Shown one piece after another: positions 1 through 10,500 of a stretch of 64,000 bases of DNA. Source of the DNA: Cymbomonas tetramitiformis (Eukaryota; Chlorophyta; Pyramimonadophyceae; Pyramimonadales; Pyramimonadaceae); assembly GCA_001247695.2 (NCBI GenBank), contig LGRX02034650.1:1-64000 (forward strand), in the 5' to 3' direction. Both the position numbers and the translations under genes were made by a program. Position 1 is the first letter of the stretch. Each line of letters starts with the position of its first letter. The notes beneath the pieces were generated by a model that saw nothing but the letters and a program-made list of their open reading frames with translations, was not told the origin of the DNA and ran no database searches.

Positions 1-312
1 CTGGAGCATCGGCACCGCCTGAGGTTGCGGCAAGGGTTGCTGCTCAGGGGTTTGTGCCTGTTGCTGTTGCTGCTGCGTCTGCGGCTCCTGCTGCACGAGC
101 TCACTGGGAATAGGAACTGCTGCCATGCTCCCTCCCATTGGAGCTCCACTGCTGTCACCGCCCGCTGTCACCTCCCGCTGTTGTAGCCGCTCCTCGAGTT
201 TTTTTATCTCCAGCTGCAGCTTGAGGTCTGCCAGACGCTTGTGCAGCGCCGCATCCCCTGCAGGGGTTGCAACTGGCAACTGAGTGTCACCAGCTAGTGA
301 TGCTGCTGGCAT
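1..312 (-). CDS. partial coiled-coil, poly-Q protein (possible retrotransposon gag start)
   Basis: An open frame on the minus strand starts at an ATG at 312-310 and is open to the window edge (104 codons seen). After a short Ala/Pro-rich start comes a charged heptad-like stretch (ADLKLQLEIKKLEERLQQRE) that should form a coiled coil. It is followed by a Gly/Ser linker and a Gln-rich segment (QTQQQQQQAQ). The frame is also open upstream of the chosen ATG, so the true start may be further right. Coiled-coil plus Gln/Pro-rich N-termini are common in gag proteins of algal Ty3 elements and this window is full of such elements, but no zinc knuckle or other gag signature is visible. The product is unknown and the gag reading is inference. 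Confidence 0.4.
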   Translation of the reverse strand, partial: MPAASLAGDTQLPVATPAGDAALHKRLADLKLQLEIKKLEERLQQREVTAGGDSSGAPMGGSMAAVPIPSELVQQEPQTQQQQQQAQTPEQQPLPQPQAVPMLQ

Positions 313-660
313 GCCGAGCTGCTGACTCCCTGTTGACTGGCTCCCTGAGGGCTCGGGGTTTATGTTGGATTAAGTTTTTGACATCTACTGGATTAAGTTT
401 TGTCTGGGGTAGATTTAGATTAAGTTCATGTGACACGATCGATCGAGAGGTCATCATGTTCTTATCGAACTGTCGGGTCAATCGATACCTCTCACATGAT
501 GACTTTATTTGACATGTTTCCGCAAGAAATATTGCATATATGCAGCGAAATGCACAGGTACCCGAACATACCCCAAAACCGGCAGGGGTTAACGTCGAGT
601 TTCCTTAAAGGTGAGTGATTCGTATTACTGTACTCTCCTAGCCGATCCTTCCCGGTGTCG

Positions 661-1040
661 TCCAACCCTGAATTCCCCTACATTCTGGGGAAATCAGAAG
701 ACATGTCTTCTGAACATCTTCTTAATATCTTCTGCGACGTCTTCTGAACGTCTTATGGGGTCCAGAAGACTTCTAGAAGACATCCAGAAGACGTCTTATA
801 CGCGTCTTATAATGTCTACCATCTTCCGAGTTTCAGAAGACGTCCAGAAGATCTTCGGGGAAGATGTACAGAAGACATCCAAAAGACGTCTTCTGGATAT
901 CTTGTGTATTTCGGAAGACATGTAGAAGACGTCTTCTGGATGTCTTCTACATATTTTCCCGATGTCTTCTAAAATCGAGAAGTAGTGTATACGATATGCG
1001 AAAGGCACGCAGAAGATATCTTCTGAATGCCTTCTGCATG
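661..1040. repeat. degenerate palindromic GAAGAC/GTCTTC repeat cluster
   Basis: AGAAGAC occurs seven times and its complement GTCTTCT six times between about 690 and 970, often back to back as AGAAGACGTCTTCT dyads. The spacing is irregular, so it is not a simple tandem array. Several dyads can fold into hairpins. Open frames across it on both strands are repeat translations and not genes. Confidence 0.7.
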
Positions 1041-1720
1041 TCTGATAAATTCCAACATCCGTATACGTATTCGCGCGGAATATTTTTAGGCTAAAAAATA
1101 AGCTTGCAAGAAGGATGAGTGCAAGCAAGATCGTATGGCATAATATACTTCTCGCCATCCTTGACAAACATATTCTCAATGCAAAGTTTGATACACGACA
1201 AGAGATGATTTGTTTGTGTGGATGGCCAGATGCTTTGGAGACTCCAAATTTATTAACACTATTGATTTTCAATCAACAATCTAATCATAAGGAGGGCCAC
1301 GCCTATTCTTATCATAACTAGCTAAGTTTCTAGAACTACTTCACATTCACGTTCTAAACAATTAGTCTAATTACCTAGAAACGATGTACAACTAACATGA
1401 AAACACGGCATAGGTCTTGGACCAAAAACATGGGGTTTCCACTCGCTCGTTTTTAACCGATATGAAAAACAACGCACACCAAATACCGACACTTAGTAGA
1501 GTGAAACCACACAATGGATACACGCACAAATTCCTAGGAAGAATAGAGTAAGTACCTTTACTCTACTTGTGGGCGATGGGCTGAAAATGCGCTTTTCCCA
1601 CTTGCTCATTTTCAGCCGATCTGACAAACAAAGCGCAACTCAAAACCAAAGGTTAGTAAAGCGCAAAAATAGTACGAGACGAAAAACAAGATTACGGAAA
1701 GAAAATTAAATAGGCCTAGT
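1041..1720. other. intergenic, nothing recognised
   Basis: AT-rich sequence with no convincing coding frame. Two short diverged near-repeats containing 'cactcgctcgtttt' / 'cacttgctcatttt' followed by 'aaccgat/agccgat' lie at about 1440-1465 and 1599-1622. Confidence 0.5.
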
Positions 1721-1817
1721 GGTGTGAGTTGGAGTTGAACCAACATCATCTCGTCCAATGAAAGGACACGCGAGAACACAATTCTCGTTCAAACCTCAAT
1801 TCGACGCTAAGCACACC
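1721..1817 (-). tRNA. tRNA-like sequence, class II shape (candidate or pseudogene)
   Basis: Read on the minus strand from 1817 to 1721: acceptor arms GGTGTGC and TCACACC pair at six of seven positions. A CGAGA/TCTCG stem encloses a 7-nt loop ATTGTGT. A long variable arm contains GTCC/GGAC, and a good T arm follows (GTTGG, loop TTCAACT, CCAAC). A T-rich stretch just downstream would serve as a polymerase III terminator. The D arm is weak, and anticodon TGT (Thr) does not fit a long variable arm. It is therefore more likely a tRNA-derived pseudogene or SINE head than a working tRNA. Confidence 0.3.
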
Positions 1818-2050
1818 GAAGTGCGCGTAAAAAAACCAAGGCACGAAAAGCACTCGCAGTCACTGTGAAAACACAGCGTTGTGCAAGGTTTTCTTGTAAG
1901 ACGGATTATTCTAAAAGTACCACTCCACCCAGCAGCAGTCCGCAGAAAATGAGGCTGCAGTGAGCTTGAGTGATGCAGGTGTAGAAGTGGTGTAGGAGAT
2001 GCAAATTTCACTTCAACGTTTAATAAAATTTAAACTCGAACGATCATATG

Positions 2051-2195
2051 CGGTGCGGTGCGGTGCGGTGCGGTGCGGTGCGGTGCGGTGCGGTGCGGTG
2101 CGGTGCGGTGCGGTGCGGTGCGGTGCGGTGCGGTGCGGTGCGGTGCGGTGCGGTGCGGTGCGGTGCGGTGCGGTGCGGTGCGGTGCGGTGCGGTG
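2051..2195. repeat. pentanucleotide microsatellite (CGGTG)29
   Basis: Twenty-nine perfect head-to-tail copies of CGGTG. Frames through it in both directions are artefacts of the repeat. Confidence 0.97.
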
Positions 2196-2218
2196 CTCAC
2201 TCCGCCGGGCCCGAGGAT

Positions 2219-2341
2219 GATGCGATGCGATGCGATGCGATGCGATGCGATGCGATGCGATGCGAACATGCGATGCGATGCGATGCGATGCGATGCGATG
2301 CGATGCGATGCGATGCGATGCGATGCGATGCGATGCGATGC
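2219..2341. repeat. pentanucleotide microsatellite (ATGCG)n
   Basis: About 24 copies of ATGCG with one interruption at about 2265-2268. The unit differs from the neighbouring CGGTG array (phase GTGCG) by one G-to-A transition. A 23-bp unique spacer separates the two arrays. Confidence 0.96.
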
Positions 2342-4154
2342 TAGCTGACGATGACGCCTGATCACGACCGCGACCACACCAGCGCAGCGCAGCGCAGGCA
2401 GATTTTACGGGCTTGCTATCGTGCAGTCATCACGTCTCACGCGACATGCGCGCGTGATCGACTGTTCGACCGTTGCTAGGAGCAGTCACCATCGTGCAGT
2501 CACCACGTCATTTCTAGCAACACAATTATCCATATACGTATGGTATCATACACATTGCGTATCCTAAAGGACAAGCTAGGAAGGACTGAAAACACCTCAT
2601 TAACATACCGTACCCCATCCCTGAATATCGGTACACCAACTTCAATTCATTAAAGAAAATGAAGCATCTGAATAATAATACAGCTCGTCGGCGAAACACG
2701 TGGCCATGAACGAAAACGAAAGATACCGGGTGTACCCGTTAATCATATTGTAACACAAGCACATCGTACTGGGTATACCACGCACGCACGCACATACCCA
2801 CACACACACACACACACCGTATCGTACCGAAACAATGAACTTCGAATCAACAGATCTCTCGACGCGTATTACGACACGTCTCTCACCTCGATGATAGCGC
2901 GAAACTCCCCTTGAAATCACAATGCCTAAGAATGCATTCAACTTCTCGACCTGTGTACACGTTCACAAGGAGTCCGCGTCTTCGCGAATGTCATCGTCAC
3001 AATACGCACCTACTGTGAGAATGATGCACACCTACATAACTTTGAGATCCCGATCTCAAGGATTTGCCATCTTGTCAGCACGGGCGAATCGAGGACACTC
3101 GACGTTCGTATGATTAATACCCCCACCAGTGCACTCTATACAAAACTACAAATGGCATCAAATACTTGGAATATATTGCCAAGTACACAACATCCCGACA
3201 CAATGAATTCCAACACATCACGTTACCACAGATCCTAAGATATCATGTTCAGGCGAAACTAATTAAGAATGGCAAATCTAGGGCCCTAGCTAGAGCAAGA
3301 TAGACTACTGTCGATACTTATGAAGCGTTATGAAATGATACGAACTATTCCACAATTAGTGCTCTAAATACCATATGCCTACGGAATTTCAAAATCGGTT
3401 ATCAAGCGGAAGATATGGACCATGATTACAGAATCGGCTATCCCGGAGTTAGTTAAAGTGTCAACCTAATGATTAAGGATGAAGTACGAGCAGTATTCGC
3501 TGCACAAAATATTATTTCGGACCCAATGATAACCAACCGAGAAACGAGTAAAAATGGGATACTAAGATTCCACCATGCTGTACGTGTCACATAGTACAGA
3601 GTATTACCGCCCATGGCCATTCACCGTGTCACCCACACTGGTGGGCAGATGAGTGTACGTGGCGACCATACGATATATGCGATGTTACATGTCTCAGCCA
3701 AAACCATCCCCACATAAGGGGACACGGCATCGAATGGATACCTCACAACATGTATAATCCTTGGGACCCCGGCCGATGGAAAACCGATCGGGGACGTCAG
3801 TATGCAGCGAAGCGGCAGGTGGGCAGGAACATACGTGCATTTGCTGTTGCCGGAGAACCGATGATCACAAGCGCTGCGAAGAAATCAGACTTCTAAGTGA
3901 TGAGCAGGGGAGTGCCTTCCGTGGCGGCAAATGATAATGATCCGACAACCGTCAGCTCACCATCGATCTTCTCTGCTGACGACAAAATGCAATACTCCCT
4001 TTATATTGGCAGGAGCGAGATTGCAAGTACTAGTCAGTGATATGAGATCAGTGGACCGACCTTTTAGCCACCACTTCTCTCGCACAGAACTACTTGTACC
4101 TTGGATTCAGAACCACGCCGTCGGCAAGCTACGCTCTGAACGGTCAAAATGAAC
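2342..4154. other. intergenic, no gene recognised
   Basis: No supported coding region. Holds a (CA)n run at 2800-2817 preceded by CGCA repeats. The frame at 3931-4152 on the plus strand has no recognisable domain, but it lies directly 5' of the methyltransferase remnant on the same strand and could be more of that decayed element. Confidence 0.4.
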
Positions 4155-4409
4155 TGAACGTGTTGGATTCAATACCCTGTGCGGTATTTTGATGTGCGTG
4201 CGCTCGTCCACCGTACGGACAATGCAGTCGGGTACATACGCCGCTCGGGAGAAGCACCTGACCTGGGATTAGCAGACGATACATGTGTCCAACGGAAATT
4301 GGTTGCTATGCAATATCCGATTCCACAGCATTGCTTCATAGAAAATCCCATGGGTTGGAAGCCTGACGCGTTGCGATTCACATCAGTGATCGCTCACCCT
4401 CCAGGATGA
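4155..4409 (+). pseudogene. decayed C5-cytosine DNA methyltransferase fragment
   Basis: The plus-strand frame aligns by eye with the methyltransferase module encoded at 61.8-62.5 kb. The order YFDV ... AD..CV.R.L ... PQH.F.ENPMG is kept with nearly the same spacing (57 versus 54 residues from YFDV to ENPMG), and the residues after it (ALRF) also match. The catalytic motif IV (PPC in the intact copy) has been replaced, so this copy cannot be active. No motif I region is visible upstream. It is best read as a relic of another methyltransferase-bearing retroelement, in opposite orientation to the copy at the right edge. Confidence 0.6.
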
Positions 4410-5166
4410 TCGTGAAGGTTTCCAACCAAATCGAAAATTTCTCTGATACATGATCGAATGCCACCATGAGCGGCTGCATCGGCGTGCCTACATCATCGTG
4501 ACACGCCACACATGATAAAATACAAATAAATACAAATACACGAGTAATTTCGGGCAGTTTAACCGCACGTGCCGATCGAGCATATGGTCCAACTGAGCTG
4601 TTGTTGTACTTTCACAAAATAATTGTGATTGACATGTTGGTCTTGTCACGGGCCGATTGTGGGATCTAAGCATCAACATTATTTATCTACTGATGGCGTG
4701 ATACTGATTGCGCATGGCGCAAACTCCTATTTGTTCATTATTGATAATCGCGTATTTCATACCTACGAATACTTACATATATATATCAGTGACTTGGATC
4801 ATCAGCCGATTCCTTTGAGTTCGTATTTAAGGTGCAAGTCTTTCGTATACATTTACATGTCCTCATTGACTGTATGTGGCAGTACCGACAAATATCCTCT
4901 TGGAAGTCCCGCCAAACTTTACATACATCCGATCCCAGAAGCAGGCAACCAACACCATCATACTCATGGCTGCATCATCCATCTCGCTCCACAATGGCCA
5001 TTTTATGATAATCTGTTCCACAGCCAGATTACCGAAGATGCGTTGCATTGGCCTCTTCGACATACATGTTGCAGTGCTCTCTCATGTGATTGACATTTCA
5101 TCGCCGCATGGCACAGTCACAGAGCATTGGTGCCATGTTGCTCCGGTGCTAATAAACATTTACTCA
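4410..5166. other. 3' flank of the SNF2 gene, nothing recognised
   Basis: AT-rich. No frame with recognisable motifs. Polyadenylation of the minus-strand SNF2 gene should occur here, but no single signal stands out. Confidence 0.4.
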
Positions 5167-7513
5167 CTACTTTGACACAATTTGGTTGATGACCTGCTTC
5201 GTGATCCTTTTGTGGAACATGTTTGTGGTGCCGGCGCGAATGCTGCAATGGAGATCCACAATGTTCTCCTCGAAGGTGTCCTTCATAGCGAAGCGCTTAA
5301 TGAGCACGCCGCGAGACTGCCCCAGGCGATGCACCCTGCCCGCTGCCTGCACCTCGAGGGCTGGGTTGATGCAGGGCTCCATCAGATACACACGCGTGGC
5401 TGCTGTCAGAGTGACTCCACAGTTTCCCTGCCTCACCATGGCCTGATCCAAACGATACCCATCATATTCAATATTTTGATCAGAACCAAGTCAGCGCATC
5501 AGCCGGCGCGATGCTGCAACCGCGGAGCTTGGATGCCACCAAGTCAACGCATCAGCCGGCGCGATGCTGCAACCGCGGAGCTTGGATGCCACCAAGTCAA
5601 CGCATCAGCCGACGCGATGCTGCAACCGCGGAGCTTGGATGCCACCAAGTCAGCGCATCAGCCGGCGCGATGCTGCAACCGCGGAGCTTGGATGCCACCA
5701 AGTCAGCGTGCATCAGCCGGCGATCGCAACCGCGGAGCTGGATGCCACCGTCAACGTATCAGCCGGCGCGACGCTGCAACCGCGGAGCTTGATGCCACCA
5801 AGTCAGCGCATCGCTTGGCGCGATGCTGCAACCGCGGAGCTTGGATGCCAACAAGTCAACACATCAGCCGGCGCTGAAAGCTGCAAACCGCGGAGTTTGG
5901 ATGCCACCAAGTCAACGCATCAGCCGGCGCGATGCGCCGTAACCGCGGAGCGATGCCACCGTCAGCGCGTATCAGCCGGCGATGTTGCAACCATGGAGCT
6001 TGATGCCGCTCGTCAACGCATCAGCTGGCGCGATGTTGCAACCGCGGAGCTTGGATGCCACCAAGTCAGCGCATCAGCCGGCGATGCTGCAACCGCGGAG
6101 CTTGGATGCCACCAAGTCACCGCATCAGCCGGCGCGATGCTGCAACCGCGGAGCTTGGATGCCACCAAGTCAACGCATCAGCCGGCGCGATGCTGCAACC
6201 GCGGAGCTTGGATGCCAACAAGTCAACGCATCAGCCGGCGCGATGCTGCAACCGCGGAGCTTGATACCAAGTCAGCGCATTAGGCCGACGCTGATGCTGC
6301 AAATCGCGGAGCTTGATGCCACTGCCGGGTCGCGATCGGGGCCGGGCGCGAGCTTTGCTGCAACCGCTGAGCGCTTGATGCCAACAGTCAACGATCAGCC
6401 GGGCGCGAGCGTTGCAACCGCTGGAGCTTGATTACCAAGTCAGCTGGGTAAAGATCGGTCAAGCGAAGTGCCGTAATCATGGAGCTTGATGCCACCAAGT
6501 CAACGCATCAGCCGGAGCGATGCTGCAACCGCGGAGCTTGGATGCCACCAAGTCAACGCATCAGCCGGCGCGATGCTGCAACCGCGGAGCTTGGATGCCA
6601 CCAAGTCAGCGCATCAGCCGGCGCGATGCTGCAACCGCGGAGCTTGGATGCCACCAAGTCAGCGCATCAGCCGGCGCGATGCTGCAACCGCGGAGCTTGG
6701 ATGCCACCAAGTGAGCTGTGCGTGGATGGCTCACGTTTGTGATTCCATGCTTGTAGGCATGCCACGAGCATGCGCCAGCAACGCAGGGAATGCCGGGCAC
6801 AAACAGCGAGGGGCTGGTGGCGAGCAGCGAAGCTGCAGCTAAAAACTCGCGAGCCCTGAAGGTCCTTGGACTGGATGAGTACGACGTGCACTGCATTGTC
6901 CCCTTCTGGAACGTCTCAGCGAAAACTGACACGTAAATCGTGGTGCTGGACACCGGCAGACATCACTGGCGGGATAGAATCAATGCAACGGGCAAGGGCA
7001 CTTCACGAAATGTTTGAGAGTGCTGGCAGGCGAGGGGAAGCATGTGCTCAAGCTGCCAGCGAACTCAGTGCTAATGGCATCGGTTCAATCTCAGGTTGCT
7101 CAACGCATCAATCTGCCATTCCTAACTCTGCTCATTGTTAGACGTCGGAAGGACAATTTTGTGACGTGTCTGTGTGTTACCGGGCCAAATTTACATGGGT
7201 TCTTAGGGTTGCTGGTCAAACATCACTCAAATGTCACACGGGCAGCGTACCACCTACATTGCGCATTTTTGCTGAATTTTACCTATCAGTACTACGTGTT
7301 CACCGAATTAGGGTTGAGTGACATATATGGAGCATACAGCGTGCTGAAGGGCTCCTCGGCTCCAACCTGCTCCAGGTTTGACCCTATTTGGGCAAATGAC
7401 GAGGGAGAAAACGCATGTGGCGTCATGTTGAGTTTCGATCAGGATTACTGAAAATCGCACGTGCCATTTCGACATGCCCGGAGGTGGTATATATATACAT
7501 TGTATATACGAAG

Positions 7514-7547
<34 letters not shown>

Positions 7548-10500
7548 CGCATATACTTTGAGTGTGTATATTCTAAACAGAGTGTGAGCGGTACAAAGTG
7601 GATGCAGCATGAAGCTTGAAAAGTAGGCTGAAGTTTGAGCAGAAATGCATATGACCTCCCTCGTACAAAATTCTGTGACCAAATTCTGAGCCCACCATGA
7701 TAGCAAATTCTGCGCCCACCATAACAATGAAACAGCAATTTCGACCTGTGCATCGGTGCATCTATCCACCTCTGCCGGAGGAGGAAGAAATGGGCGCCCC
7801 GGTTTCTGTCTCGTGCAAACACCAGGCCGCGTCCCGAGAAGGCCTCCCGCACAGTGCTTGGCGCGGGGGCTCGGTGCCGCGGTGGGTGAGGGAGTGACGT
7901 GGCCCTCATGGCAGGCACTCAGGCTGCGGGAGGGTGAGATGCTCTCACCACGAAGGCCTTTGGAACAGGTTCCATAGCTTGGAACTTGCGGATGTACGCG
8001 TGGCGCGTGGTCACTGTGGTGTCGCCCGAGAACTTGTACACTTGCACCCCCTCCCGCTTCAGCCTCTCAGCGACCTGGTCATGCGCGAGGCGGTGCTGCG
8101 TGAACACCACGCAGTGCATGTGCGGCTCTGCGGCGCGCAGCCCGCGCACGTCCGCGACCAGCGCCTCCAGCTTGGACTGCGCCGCGGCGCACATCTGCAT
8201 CCGCCGCGCGAGCGAGCGCTGCAAACCATAGTCGGTGGTGCCCCCGGCAAGCTGGCGCCGCAGCTGCGAGCTGCCCTCCCCCGACCTCTCATCCATCTCC
8301 TCCCTGACCACCTGCGCATAGCTGCGCTCCTCGTCGGCCGTCATCGGAATGAACTCTGTGTCGAGCTCGAGCGGCGGCAGCGTCAGCGCCACGTCTCCTC
8401 CGATCTGCTGCGCCTTGGTGTGGCGGATCATGACGGCTTGCAGGCAGGTCACCACCTCGGCGCGTCTTTCTCTCAACCCCGGCAAAAGGGTGTCCACGTA
8501 CCCGGGCAGCCGAGCCTTCTCCTCTGGCCAGTTGTGAAAGGAGAATTGGGCGCGCCCGATCTGGTTGCCAGTTGTCGGGTTGACGAAGCGACGCAGCTGG
8601 TTGATTTCATGACACGACAGGACACCCGTCCTGTACAACTGATGATGCGAGTCCGCCAGGCTCCTGTTCAGGGAGTCAACTTCGACGTTCATATTACAGA
8701 TGGATTTGTGAAGCGCGGCCCACTCGGTCCTCGGGTGGGTGTTCTGCAGGAAGCGGATCCCGTCATCCAGCTCCCTCAGGGAGGATGTGAAGGGGGTCGC
8801 AGTGCACAGCCACCTGAGGCACCCGCCCCGCAAAGCGATGAACACCTCTTCCCAATGCCCAACGACAAGCCAAGGGGATCACACAGACACATGCCACACT
8901 CTGGAGAGCCCTGCAATCCAATCTGACGGCAGCAAACGACTCACTGTACTCGGTCTCCGCATTCCAAAGGAAGTGATGGTGATCGTGAGCCGATGGGGAA
9001 GCATTCGTGGTTCGATGAATTTTGCGCCGATGGGCAGAGCTGGGGGACAGCCAAGCCGAGAGGGGGCCTGCACACGGGAGTGGACCTGCAAGCAGCTGAG
9101 AGAGCAGACCAAGCCCCGTGCAACGCGCACTGGGGGCGCTCGGTTCAGGAGCCTCAGCGGGGTAGGCAGGATGCTGGTGGTGGGTGGATGCTGCCGCAGC
9201 CGGTTGGCACGCAGGGGCTCAGCTTCAGGGAGATAAACACCGCTAAAATCGGTCGTTGCCAAAACAGAGCCCTCACATTTGCTGCGTGGTGCCCTAATCC
9301 TGGGGATGGGACCAGGAAAGAAGCGCGCGCGCGGCCCGGGTCAACCGGGGGTCGACCATCTATTGGCCACCCAGCGCACGGCCCGGGTCAACCGGGGGTC
9401 GACCATCTATCGGCCACCCAGCGCGCGGCCCGGGTCAACCGGGGGTCGACCATCTATTGGCCACCCAGCGCGCGGCCCGGGTCAACCGGGGGTCGACCAT
9501 CTATTGGCCACCCAGCGCGCGGCCCGGGTCAACCGGGGGTCGACCATCTATTGGCCATCCAGCGCGCTACCCGGGTCAACCGGGGGTCGACCATCTATTG
9601 ACCACCCAGCGCGCAGGTTTTCGTCGACACGCCAGGCGCACGGATGAAGGCGGGCAGCGTGGCCGGGTGGCAACTGATGGCACGTGGCCGGGTGGCAACT
9701 GATGGCACGTGGCCGGGAGGCAACTGATGGCACGTGGCAGGGTGGCAACTGATGGCACGTGGCAGGGTGGCAACTGATGGCACGTGGCAGGATGACAACT
9801 GATGGCACGTGGCCGGGTGGCAACTAATGGCACGTGGCAGGATGGCAACTAATGGCACGTGGCAGGGTGGCAACTGATGGCATATGGCAGGCTGGCAACT
9901 GATGACACGTGACAGTGGGCACTAGCCGGGCTTCGGCGCTCGGCTGGCGCGCTCTGGCCGGGCTTCGGCGCTGGCTCTGATTCATGAATTACAGGGGGAG
10001 CGCTCGGGGGACAAAGGGTGCACGCGCACCCCAGCACTAGAGTAAGGCCCCGACACCTACCTGTGAGCAACTTTGAGGTAAAAGACATTGGTGGGCATCC
10101 CCGAATGCGATTCGTCCACGATGACGCGGTGGAAGCGCACGTGGCGATAAATGAGCGGCGGGAGGGTGCACTTTGTGCTCACGAGGAGCACGTCCACGTC
10201 GCGCAGGTCCAAGTCGAGCCTCTGCAAGAGGTTCAACTCCGCTTGGTTGGAGCCGTGGTACGTCTTCACATTCAGGGCGGGCGCGAACTTCTTCAACTCG
10301 TCCTTCCATTGGCCCAGCAGCGACACCGGCACCATCACGAGGGTGGTCTTGATGTGTATAACCAGATGCCCGGGGGGTTTGGAGACCTGCTGCCACTTGG
10401 CGTGTTGGGGGTTGGCGATTCTTGAGGTTCTTACATATACCCCGTTGACAAGCGTTGTTCGTGAAGGCATCCATGTTGCGGGCTCCATCACGGGGACGCG

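Noticed and set aside
1750..1775. Selenocysteine tRNA based on a TTTCATT loop
   Set aside because: That stem-loop fits the variable arm; the anticodon arm is better placed at 1772-1788 and the acceptor geometry does not fit tRNA-Sec.
5182..6842. Repeat ORFs of up to 239 codons
   Set aside because: They translate the 53-bp intronic minisatellite, with no protein-like composition.
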